Source: Actinomycetes bacterium
Lineage (GTDB): Bacteria; Actinomycetota; Thermoleophilia; Gaiellales; Gaiellaceae
Length of the DNA stretch: 8,777 nt
Direction of reading: 5' to 3'
NCBI GenBank assembly: GCA_030624785.1
Contig: JAUXJK010000064.1
Coordinates: forward strand, 1 to 8,777
The translations under genes and the position numbers were made by a program. Under the pieces are notes generated by a model. That model saw only the letters and a list, made by a program, of their open reading frames with translations, searched no databases and was not told the origin of the DNA. Positions 1-6,263 of the stretch are shown piece after piece (position 1 is the first letter of the stretch; every line of letters starts with the position of its first letter).

Positions 1-26
1 CACCCCTTGTAGTAGGCAACCCTCAC
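1..26 (-). CDS. Start of a probable SdhE/HdrB-like CCG-domain subunit (partial, cut by window edge)
   Basis: Only the first eight codons and two bases of a ninth are present. They read GTG AGG GTT GCC TAC TAC AAG GGG TG, giving MRVAYYKG and then Cys or Trp (or a TGA stop). The GTG shares four bases (GTGA) with the sdhB stop codon, the usual arrangement for co-translated subunits. An AAGGAG Shine-Dalgarno site lies 10 bases upstream, inside sdhB. The 'YYKGC' or 'YYPGC' opening is typical of CCG-domain proteins (heterodisulfide reductase HdrB and the SdhE subunit of type-E succinate:quinone oxidoreductases), where it holds the first cluster-binding cysteine. SdhE replaces the usual haem-containing membrane anchor and links SdhB to quinone. 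The assignment rests on very few residues plus position after sdhB and an unusual cysteine in SdhB. A classical sdhC or sdhD would normally begin with a basic or hydrophobic helix, which is not seen. Confidence 0.6.
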
Positions 27-1132
27 GACGTCTCAGCTCCTTCTTTCTCACCCGGGAGATATGGCTTGGGGAACGACCCGGGCCCGTACGGCCCTCGCTC
101 GGCCGCGGCCGCGTACGCATCGTCGTGCGGCTCGATCCGGCCAAGAGCGCGCTCTCCTTGCACGATGCCGCTGGCTCCCCGCACATCCTGCTTCTTGACG
201 ATGTCGTGCAGAGCGCGCGACTCCTTCACATCCTTGGCCACATGCGGAGGAAACGGCGGCGGAACCTTGCCGTGATTGGCCAGCTTCATCGCGAACTTGA
301 CGTCCTTCAGTGAATTGATGACACCCTGGGTCTTGGGGATCAACTCTGTCTCGCGGAGCCAACCCGTCGTCTTGGCCGAATGCACGAACCACTTGGCGTG
401 CTTTGCCCCCGGGTTGCGATCGATGCCCTCTTTGACAGCCTCGGCGCCGAGCTTCGCAATTGCGTCACGTGGATCGACACCCTTCGGGCAGCGCTCCTGA
501 CAGAAGTAGCAGCGCGTGCAGTCCCAGATGCCGTTCTCTTCGGAGTACTCCTCGAGACGCTCTACCTTCGTGTTGTCTCGAGCGTCACCGACGAAACGCA
601 TTCCCTTCGCGAGTGCAGCCGGACCGAGAAAATCGGGATTCGCCTCCAGCGAGTTGCACTCGGAGGTGCAGCAGCCGCAGAGAATGCACAGCGACTCCTT
701 GTGAATCGTCGACATCTGCCCCGCGGACACGACGTTCTCCTTGTCACCAGGCTGCGGGCCCTCATAGCCCGGCTCGAGCCACGGCTTGACCGCTCGGATC
801 TTGTCCCAGAACGGCTGCATGTCGACCACGAGATCCTTGACAACCGGAAGGTTTCCCATTGGGGAGATCACCGGTACGTGGCCGGCCTGAGCAAAGTCGT
901 ACATTCGGGTCTTGCACGCAAGAACGGCGCCGCCGTCCATTCGCATGCCACAGGAGCCGCAGATCATCATGCGACAGCTCTTTCGGTATGAGAGGGAGCC
1001 ATCGACCTTGTCCTTGATGATGTCGAGCACATCGAGCAGCGTCGCCTCTTCCGGCGCGTCGACCTCGTACTCCTTGAGGGCTCGCTTGCCGGTGTCCGTC
1101 TCGTGGCGCCAGACCTTCAGGCCTACCTGCAT
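23..1132 (-). CDS. sdhB: Succinate dehydrogenase/fumarate reductase iron-sulfur subunit, type-E-like, with C-terminal extension
   Basis: SdhB passes electrons from the FAD of SdhA through three iron-sulfur clusters to the quinone-reducing subunit. The protein is 369 residues. The N-terminal ferredoxin domain binds [2Fe-2S] through C53, C58, C61 and C73 (CRMMICGSC...LAC). The second domain has C149-xx-C152-xx-C155-xxx-C159 and then C205-xx-C208-xx-C211-xxx-C215-P. In E. coli SdhB the residue equivalent to C208 is Ile, leaving a [3Fe-4S] cluster; here it is Cys, which would allow a second [4Fe-4S] cluster, as known for archaeal type-E enzymes. Classical SdhB ends near residue 240. Here about 140 further residues follow, including a Pro-rich stretch (PPPFPP near 291-296) and a basic/acidic tail. 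The ATG start has AGGGGA four bases upstream (1137-1142). It lies 108 bases after sdhA, and the stop overlaps the next start, so this is an sdhA-sdhB-sdhE-like operon. Confidence 0.95.
   Translation of the reverse strand: MQVGLKVWRHETDTGKRALKEYEVDAPEEATLLDVLDIIKDKVDGSLSYRKSCRMMICGSCGMRMDGGAVLACKTRMYDFAQAGHVPVISPMGNLPVVKDLVVDMQPFWDKIRAVKPWLEPGYEGPQPGDKENVVSAGQMSTIHKESLCILCGCCTSECNSLEANPDFLGPAALAKGMRFVGDARDNTKVERLEEYSEENGIWDCTRCYFCQERCPKGVDPRDAIAKLGAEAVKEGIDRNPGAKHAKWFVHSAKTTGWLRETELIPKTQGVINSLKDVKFAMKLANHGKVPPPFPPHVAKDVKESRALHDIVKKQDVRGASGIVQGERALGRIEPHDDAYAAAAERGPYGPGSFPKPYLPGEKEGAETS
37..42 (-). promoter_or_regulatory. Shine-Dalgarno site for the gene after sdhB
   Basis: On the minus strand the sequence reads AAGGAG, ten bases before the GTG at 26-24. 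It lies within the last codons of sdhB. It supports a real start overlapping the sdhB stop rather than chance readthrough. The spacing is somewhat long but within the usable range. Confidence 0.5.
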
Positions 1133-1240
1133 GGTTTCCCCTGCCGATCGTCGGCGGCGCCTCTAGAGGCCGTACCGCGATGTGCTTCCCTCGTGGAAGA
1201 TCGGCCACGATGGCCATTGTGCTGAGCGTGTGCTTCCACG
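1133..1240 (-). other. sdhA-sdhB spacer with nested inverted repeats
   Basis: This 108-base gap is long for an operon whose next junction overlaps by four bases. It holds CGTGGAAG at 1192-1199 facing CTTCCACG at 1233-1240 (perfect 8-bp inverted repeat), with GGCCA-CGA-TGGCC at 1203-1215 nested between the arms. There is also a perfect 12-bp palindrome, GCCTCTAGAGGC, at 1159-1170. The 9-mer TGTGCTTCC occurs twice (1181-1189 and 1229-1237), so two alternative foldings are possible. The sequence shows no T-run after the stems on the minus strand, so it does not look like an intrinsic terminator. An RNA structure that affects processing, stability or sdhB translation is inferred, not shown. Confidence 0.4.
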
Positions 1241-2935
1241 CTAGTACTTTCGCTCCTGCGGTTCCCACTTCGTCATCCGAACCTCTTTGTAGGAGAGCGC
1301 CGGGCCATCGCCGTTCCAGTGCGTGATCGAATGGCGCATGAAATTCTCGTCGTCTCGCGTGGGGAAGTCGGTCGGTCTCGAGTGAGCGCCACGACTCTCC
1401 TTGCGGGCCACGCCCGCCTGCACCATGCAGGCCGCGAGATCAAGCAGGTAGCCAAGCTCGAGCGCCTGCGTAAGGTCGGTATTGAACACGTCGCCCTTGT
1501 CCTCGACGACAACGCGGCGATAGCGCTCGCGAAGCTCGGCGATCTTGTCCAGCTGGGCGAGCATCTGGTCCTCGCGGCGAAAAACTCCGAAGTTCTCGAG
1601 CATCGACGCGCCGAGATCGTCGCGAATCTGCCATGGTCGCTCGCCATCAGAGCGTCCCAGCAGGCCGGCTAGCTCACGCTCCGTGTCGGCGAGCATCGAC
1701 TCGGACACCGGGCTCGAGGACATTCCCCGCGCCTGCTCCGCGGCTGCCTTCCCTGCGCGACGACCAAAAACGATGGTCTCCATGAGCGAGTTGCCGCCGA
1801 GCCGATTGGCGCCGTGCACCGACACGCACGCGGCCTTACCGGCCGCGTAGAGACCCTCAATTTCCGTGACGCCCCACTTGTCTGTTTCGACACCACCCAT
1901 GTGGTAGTGAGCGCCCGGGCGAACGGGGATCGGGTCGTAGATCGGATCCACGCCCGCGTAGGTCATTGCAAGCTCTCGCGATCCAGGAAGCCGTGTCACG
2001 ATGCGCTCTTCACCGAGGTGTCTGAGGTCGAGGTAGATGGATCCGTTGATCCCGCGTCCCTCATCGATCTCGGTCTGCTCGGAGCGCGAGACGACGTCGC
2101 GCGACGCGAGTTCGAGGGCGTTGGGCGCGTACTTCATCATGAAGCGCTCGCCGTCCTTGTTGATGAGGAATCCCCCCTCACCGCGGCAGCCTTCCGTGAT
2201 CAGGATCCCGCTCGGATACATCGTCGTCGGGTGGAACTGCATGAACTCCATGTCCTTGAGAGGAAGCCCCTCTCGAAGAGCCATCGCCATGCCGTCGCCG
2301 GTGCAGGCATAGGCATTGGTCGTAGCTCGATAGAGGCGCCCGCAACCGCCCGTGGCGATCACAACCGTCTTTCCTTCGATTAGTTGCAGTCCACCGTTCA
2401 GGAGGTCCCAGCAGATGACTCCCTTGACCCGGCCGTCCTCGATCGCGAGTCGCCAGGCGAAGAACTCTTCGTAGACCTGCGGGTCGCGCTGCAAAAGCTG
2501 CTCGTAGAGCACGTGAATCAGCACGTGGCCCGTGATGTCAGCAGCGAAAATCGTTCGGGGAGATCCAGCCGCGCCAAAGGGTCGCTGGGCGAGCTTTCCT
2601 TCATCGTTCCGCGTGAAAACGGCGCCCCAGTGCTCGAGCTGAATGATGTCCCCTGGAGCCTCTTCTGCGAACTCTTCGATCGCGTCCTGATCGCCGAGAT
2701 AGTCGGAGCCCTTCACCGTGTCAAATGCGTGCAGGTCGGCGCTGTCCTCAGCGGTGTTGCCCAGAGAAGCATTGATCCCGCCTTCAGCGGCTCCGGAATG
2801 GCTACGCGTGGGGTGAAGCTTCGAGATGACACCGACATCAGCGCCACTGTCATGGGCCTCGATCGCGGCCCGCATTCCGGCGCAGCCAGCACCAACGATA
2901 AGTACATCATGGACCTTGCTCACGACCGCCCACAT
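1241..2935 (-). CDS. sdhA: Succinate dehydrogenase/fumarate reductase flavoprotein subunit
   Basis: SdhA oxidises succinate to fumarate (or the reverse) at a covalently bound FAD and hands electrons to SdhB. The 564-residue protein is close to the usual 570-600. It has the dinucleotide-binding GAGCAG at 15-20 and HPTRSHSGAAEGG at 41-53, where H46 matches the histidine that carries FAD. Active-site residues visible by family comparison are H235 (FHPT), T247-E248, R284 (RDVVSR, the proton-shuttle Arg), H343 (AHYHMGG) and R378 (HGANRLGG). The C-terminus ends in the typical TKWEPQERKY. No signal or Tat peptide is present, so it should face the cytoplasm, unlike periplasmic MfrA-type enzymes. The start is uncertain: the ATG at 2935 has no clear Shine-Dalgarno site, and a GTG four codons later (2923) would give MSKVHDVLIVGAG, closer to the family norm. 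First gene of the operon with sdhB. Confidence 0.97.
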   Translation of the reverse strand: MWAVVSKVHDVLIVGAGCAGMRAAIEAHDSGADVGVISKLHPTRSHSGAAEGGINASLGNTAEDSADLHAFDTVKGSDYLGDQDAIEEFAEEAPGDIIQLEHWGAVFTRNDEGKLAQRPFGAAGSPRTIFAADITGHVLIHVLYEQLLQRDPQVYEEFFAWRLAIEDGRVKGVICWDLLNGGLQLIEGKTVVIATGGCGRLYRATTNAYACTGDGMAMALREGLPLKDMEFMQFHPTTMYPSGILITEGCRGEGGFLINKDGERFMMKYAPNALELASRDVVSRSEQTEIDEGRGINGSIYLDLRHLGEERIVTRLPGSRELAMTYAGVDPIYDPIPVRPGAHYHMGGVETDKWGVTEIEGLYAAGKAACVSVHGANRLGGNSLMETIVFGRRAGKAAAEQARGMSSSPVSESMLADTERELAGLLGRSDGERPWQIRDDLGASMLENFGVFRREDQMLAQLDKIAELRERYRRVVVEDKGDVFNTDLTQALELGYLLDLAACMVQAGVARKESRGAHSRPTDFPTRDDENFMRHSITHWNGDGPALSYKEVRMTKWEPQERKY

Positions 2936-2985
2936 TAACGGATTGACGCGGACAGGCGTACAGCCTTCCGGGGGCCGATAAGAGC

Positions 2986-3024
2986 GGCCGCGCAGCGCTC
3001 GCTCGCTGCGTCATGTCCGCGGCC
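2986..3024 (-). terminator. GC-rich hairpin between the DUF2071 gene and sdhA
   Basis: CGCAGCG (2991-2997) and CGCTGCG (3004-3010) form a perfect 7-bp stem with a 6-base loop. It is flanked by GGCCG (2986-2990) and CGGCC (3020-3024), which can extend the structure around a bulge. It starts just past the DUF2071 stop on the minus strand, in the 100-base gap before sdhA. There is no T-run after it on the minus strand, so it would be a non-canonical terminator or a hairpin that separates the two transcripts. The role is inferred. Confidence 0.35.
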
Positions 3025-3035
3025 ATAGCGCACTT

Positions 3036-3695
3036 CTAGCGGCGACTGATCTTGCGTGGCGGAAGCGTGAGATCGAAATCGACGCGCTCCGCGTAGTGGA
3101 GCCATTGCGGCTCCTTCGCGTCGAAGCCCAACGCCAGCACCGGGTCGAATCTCCAGGACTCGCCGATGACGGCGGTCCGCCACGGGATCGGCTGATGCGT
3201 GGTCTCGAGGCGCCGAACGCCGGCGGCCTTCCAGTACGCCACGTCGAAGTCACCCATCGGCGGTTCGAGCGGCGGCGTCTGCGGAGACCCGACCTCTTCC
3301 TCGGGAACGCTGTAGCGCACAGCGACACCCACGCCGGCAGCACTCACCGAGCCGCGACGAACCCCGATCAGCGTGGGACGCACGGGAGCGCCGAGAAAGA
3401 GGCCCACCATGCCGGGCAGCGTCACGCGGCTTTGCAGCAAGAATATCGCCGGTGCGCCCTCGCGATCAGTCACATACGTGCGAACGTTGATCCCGGAATA
3501 TCCCGGCGCGGGCAGCCGCCCGGCGCGAACGCCTTTGGCACAGAACCCGACGACCGACACAAACCCGACCCCGTCGACCGTGATCGGCGCGAAGCCCTCA
3601 GGCAGAGCATGGGAGATCTGCTCAGAGTCGACCTTCCATGTCGCCAACATGAGATCGCGCAGCTCAAGCGTCCCGGCGAAGTGAATGGACCGCAT
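3036..3695 (-). CDS. DUF2071 (YqjF-like) protein of unknown function
   Basis: From the ATG at 3695 the protein is 219 residues, the normal size for DUF2071, a family that includes B. subtilis YqjF and has an acetoacetate-decarboxylase-like fold. Recognisable parts are the N-terminal helix and strand (LMLATWKVD, about 15-23), LPEGFAPITVDG (31-42), SVVGF (47-51), and the conserved INVRTYV (69-75), followed by a 'G-PAIFLLQS' strand. No catalytic role is established for the family, and I assign none. The frame stays open upstream to 3782, but that extension (rich in Arg and Cys, no family similarity) would overlap the region upstream of the divergent recombinase, so 3695 is preferred. No clear Shine-Dalgarno site precedes it. 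It lies 100 bases upstream of sdhA on the same strand, with a hairpin between, and is probably transcribed separately. Confidence 0.75.
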   Translation of the reverse strand: MRSIHFAGTLELRDLMLATWKVDSEQISHALPEGFAPITVDGVGFVSVVGFCAKGVRAGRLPAPGYSGINVRTYVTDREGAPAIFLLQSRVTLPGMVGLFLGAPVRPTLIGVRRGSVSAAGVGVAVRYSVPEEEVGSPQTPPLEPPMGDFDVAYWKAAGVRRLETTHQPIPWRTAVIGESWRFDPVLALGFDAKEPQWLHYAERVDFDLTLPPRKISRR

Positions 3696-3805
3696 GCGCG
3701 CACTGTAGGCACAGGGCACCTGAGGCCGGAGAACGATTCGAGCCCATGCGCTGGTGGCGGCCCGACAGCGCAGGACGCGCAACGAACACGCCGAACTCGT
3801 GCTCT
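3696..3805. promoter_or_regulatory. Divergent intergenic region, DUF2071 gene and xer operon
   Basis: This 110-base gap separates the divergent starts at 3695 (minus) and 3806 (plus), so it should hold promoters for both directions. A perfect 7-bp inverted repeat, TGCGCTG (3747-3753) and CAGCGCA (3766-3772), separated by 12 bases, could be an operator or simply a hairpin. I see no convincing -35/-10 pair in either direction. If the recombinase instead starts at the upstream in-frame ATG (3746), the repeat lies inside its coding region. Confidence 0.4.
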
Positions 3806-4648
3806 ATGGAGACGCGCGCGTCAATCGAGCGTTTCCTCCAGAGCCCGCACCTCGCGACCAATACGCAGCGCAGCTACCGGGCCGACCTGGAGGAGTTCGA
3901 GCGCTGGTTGCATGAGAACAACACACCACTCGAGGACGTCGACGCGCGCACGCTCGCCGACTACACCCGCCATCTCGGGCGTCCCCGGCCCGGGCGTGAC
4001 CGACTTGCGCCCGGCACGCTTGCGCGCAAGTTGGCGGCCATCCGCTCCCTGCTTCGAAGCGCGCTCGGCACAGCTCGCGTGCCCGACCTTCCACTTCAGA
4101 CTCGTCAACGCAAGCGACTGCCCAACGCGCCAAAGGTCGCCGAGGTCGAGCAACTCCTCGCACACTTTTCCGGCGACGATCCCCTCGCCGTACGCAATCG
4201 TGCGCTGTTCGAGCTCGTGTACTCGGCAGGCCTTCGAGCCCACGAGGTGGTAGCTCTGCGGCTTGTAGACGTCGACTTCGAACAGCGCACGTTGCACGTC
4301 TTCGGGAAGGGCAGCAAAGAACGCGTCGTCCCGCTCGGCGACGAGGCGCACGCCTACATAGAGCGATACCTCGAACGTTCGCGACCCGAACTCGCTCGAG
4401 GACCCGAGCGGGTGCTGTTTCTTTCCCATCGTGGACGCCGTCTCGACACGTCGACGCTCCGGCGTCTCGTCGCCAACCCGCACCGCCTACGACATGCCTT
4501 TGCAACCCATCTGCTCGAGGGCGGCGCCGACCTCAGAACGATTCAGGAGCTACTTGGACACGCCTCGCTCTCGACAACCCAGACGTACAGCCATGTCGAT
4601 TCGCGGCGGCTCAAGCGGGTCTACGACCTCGCCCACCCCCGCGCCTGA
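3806..4648 (+). CDS. Tyrosine recombinase, XerC-like, with 13-residue shortening before the HxxR motif
   Basis: A 280-residue member of the Xer family, which cuts and rejoins DNA through a phosphotyrosine to resolve chromosome dimers or integrate elements. An N-terminal SAM-like core-binding domain (about 1-85, IERFLQ...TNTQRSYRADL) is followed by the catalytic domain with R144 (AGLRAHEV), K168 (GKGSKER), H226 and R229 (HRLRH), H252 (LGHASL) and nucleophile Y261 (TYSHVD). All six are present. The K-to-H spacing is 58 residues, against 71 in the neighbouring recombinase and 72 in E. coli XerD; the missing part is the helix end and loop before HxxR (near 4460-4478). The start at 3806 (METRASIERF) fits the family. 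An in-frame ATG at 3746 would add 20 unrelated residues; neither start has a clear Shine-Dalgarno site. Its stop overlaps the next start (TGATG). It could be XerC in function or a specialised Xer. Confidence 0.88.
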   Translation: METRASIERFLQSPHLATNTQRSYRADLEEFERWLHENNTPLEDVDARTLADYTRHLGRPRPGRDRLAPGTLARKLAAIRSLLRSALGTARVPDLPLQTRQRKRLPNAPKVAEVEQLLAHFSGDDPLAVRNRALFELVYSAGLRAHEVVALRLVDVDFEQRTLHVFGKGSKERVVPLGDEAHAYIERYLERSRPELARGPERVLFLSHRGRRLDTSTLRRLVANPHRLRHAFATHLLEGGADLRTIQELLGHASLSTTQTYSHVDSRRLKRVYDLAHPRA

Positions 4649-5559
4649 TGAGCGCCGAGGATCCACAGATCGAGCGATTTCTGGCCGTGCTGGCGACACA
4701 ACGCGCGCCTCGCACCGTCGATGCCTACACGCGCGACCTCGCGGATCTCACTGCCTTCCTGCAGTGCGCTCCGGCGGCAGCGAGCGCCAGTGATCTCGAG
4801 CGATGGCTTGCCGATCTGCGATCGCGGGAGCTGGCCCCGTCATCGATCGCACGTCGACTCGCAGCCGCGAGGAGCTTCTACAAGCACCTCGTGCTCCTCG
4901 GCGATCGCGACGACAATCCGGGGAACGAGCTTGCGTCTCCGAGGCGTGCGCGAAAGCTTCCGCGGACGCTCTCGCCGAGAGACATCGAGAGCCTGTGCGA
5001 CGCTGCGAACGGCACCACGCCGCGAGCGCTGCGCGATCGAGCGCTGATCGAACTGCTCTACGGAGCCGGCCTCCGAGTGAGCGAGGCCGTCGGCCTGGAC
5101 AAGGGCGGCGCCGACCTCGACGTCGGGGTCGTGCGATGTATAGGCAAGGGAGACAAGGAACGGCTGGTCCCACTCGGACGCGAGGGTATCGAGGCACTGC
5201 GCCGCTACCTGGCGCGCGGACGACCCTTTCTCGATCGGCGCTACCGCCCGGAGATGTTTCTCAACGCGCGGGGCGGCGCACTCACCCGCGCGGGTGCCTT
5301 CCTCATTCTTCGCAAGCTGGCCGAGAAGGCGGGTCTTGACCCTCGGCGAGTGCATCCGCACCTCCTGCGCCATTCGTTTGCGACGCACCTTCTCGAGGGA
5401 GGGGCCGATCTGCGCAGCGTCCAGGAGATGCTCGGACATGCCGACCTGGCCACAACAGAGCTCTACACGCACGTCTCGGACCAACGCCGGCGCGAGACCT
5501 ACTTCGAAGCGCATCCCCACGCGCGACGAGTACCACCCTCGGCGCCGAAGCGTCGATGA
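4648..5559 (+). CDS. Tyrosine recombinase XerD-like
   Basis: A 303-residue Xer recombinase, close to the family length of about 300. The SAM-like N-terminal domain (about 5-100; RTVDAYTRDL, SSIARRLAAARSFYKHL) precedes a catalytic domain with R143 (AGLRVSE), K167 (IGKGDKER), H238 and R241 (HPHLLRH), H264 (LGHADLATT) and nucleophile Y273 (LYTHV). It ends like XerD (YFEAHPHARRV) with a short basic tail. Its ATG shares one base with the upstream recombinase stop, and its own stop overlaps the next gene by four bases (ATGA), so the three genes are translationally coupled. The established partner model is an XerC-XerD heterotetramer acting at a 28-bp dif site; the two adjacent, diverged recombinases fit this, but no dif-like site is visible here. 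Which of the two is XerC and which XerD cannot be fixed from sequence alone. Confidence 0.93.
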   Translation: MSAEDPQIERFLAVLATQRAPRTVDAYTRDLADLTAFLQCAPAAASASDLERWLADLRSRELAPSSIARRLAAARSFYKHLVLLGDRDDNPGNELASPRRARKLPRTLSPRDIESLCDAANGTTPRALRDRALIELLYGAGLRVSEAVGLDKGGADLDVGVVRCIGKGDKERLVPLGREGIEALRRYLARGRPFLDRRYRPEMFLNARGGALTRAGAFLILRKLAEKAGLDPRRVHPHLLRHSFATHLLEGGADLRSVQEMLGHADLATTELYTHVSDQRRRETYFEAHPHARRVPPSAPKRR

Positions 5560-6263
5560 ACATCCCAGCTGGCTGGGAGCTGCTCGACCTCCACAACCAC
5601 ACACACCGCTCCTACGACGCTCGCAATATGCTCGAGGACTATGAGCAGGCGCATGCCGATCGCCGCTTCGACGTGCTCGCGATCACCGAACACAACCGAA
5701 TCGACGGCGCCAGGGAACTCGCTGCCGCGGCGAGCTTCGACGTGATTGTCGGCCAGGAGGTCGACACGAGCGATGGCGAGTTGATCGGATTGTTTCTGAG
5801 CGCGGAGCTTGAACGAGGACACCCGATTGAGGAGACCGCACGTGCCATTCGTGCTCAGGGCGGCCTCGTCTACCTGCCGCATCCGTTCTTTCGTCTCGTA
5901 CGGAATCCGGTGTTGGCGCCGGCTCGCGAGCGCCTCGCCGCCGCGAGATTGATCGACAATGTGGAGGTCGCCAACGGAGGCCCCTTCACAGCCGACGCCA
6001 ATGACGCCGCACGCCGCTGGGCGCACGAGCAAGGTTTGCCGATGGCAGCTGGCAGCGACGCGCACGAGCCCAGTGACATCGGAACGTGCGTGTGCGCCGT
6101 TCCATCCGGCCCTCTGTCAGCTCACGCTCTGCCCGAGCGTCTGCGACAGGGGCGCGTGATTACGCGTCGCCGCGGCAACGCGGTGAAGCTAGCGGCCAAG
6201 GCACAGACGCGCGCGCAGCTGGCACTGCACAGCCTGCGTGGAGGTCATAGAAAGCGTCGCTAA
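5556..6263 (+). CDS. PHP-domain metal-dependent phosphoesterase
   Basis: A 235-residue protein that is essentially a single PHP domain. It has the metal-binding motifs in order: D11-x-H13-x-H15 (LDLHNHTH), E45-H46 (ITEHN, where most members have Asp-His), E68 (VGQEVDT), H109 (YLPHP) and D168-x-H170 (GSDAH). These normally hold a multi-metal centre that hydrolyses phosphoesters. Relatives include histidinol phosphatases and the TrpH/nucleoside 3',5'-bisphosphate phosphatases; the substrate here cannot be told. The C-terminus is strongly basic (HRKRR). The ATG overlaps the xerD-like stop (ATGA) and has no separate Shine-Dalgarno site, suggesting coupling to the recombinases. The 3' end overlaps the convergent HEAT gene by four bases. 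A stand-alone PHP co-operonic with recombinases may be coincidental. Confidence 0.85.
   Translation: MNIPAGWELLDLHNHTHRSYDARNMLEDYEQAHADRRFDVLAITEHNRIDGARELAAAASFDVIVGQEVDTSDGELIGLFLSAELERGHPIEETARAIRAQGGLVYLPHPFFRLVRNPVLAPARERLAAARLIDNVEVANGGPFTADANDAARRWAHEQGLPMAAGSDAHEPSDIGTCVCAVPSGPLSAHALPERLRQGRVITRRRGNAVKLAAKAQTRAQLALHSLRGGHRKRR

Noticed and set aside
380..991. Plus-strand 203-codon open frame opposite sdhB
   Set aside because: It shadows a well-supported gene, shows no motif and has no ribosome-binding site.
1133..1268. Open frame on the minus strand running from the sdhA end through the spacer into sdhB
   Set aside because: It is out of frame with both genes, and the sdhB ATG has its own AGGGGA site. 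No family features are seen in the translation.
3731..3750. GATTCGAGCCC, resembling a tRNA T-arm
   Set aside because: The flanking bases do not form the 5-bp T stem, and no acceptor or anticodon arm can be drawn nearby.
3696..3805. Possible dif or att site next to the recombinases
   Set aside because: No 28-bp site with AT-rich, dif-like arms or repeated core is visible here or elsewhere in the window.
3096..4253. Plus-strand open frame of 385 codons crossing the DUF2071 gene and entering the recombinase gene
   Set aside because: It is antisense to DUF2071 and out of frame with the recombinase, both of which have clear family motifs. Its composition (Arg, Ser, Pro) is that of a GC-rich shadow frame.
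4840..5604. Minus-strand 254-codon open frame opposite the XerD-like gene
   Set aside because: It has no recognisable domain and exactly shadows a gene with all catalytic residues. Long antisense frames are expected at this GC content.
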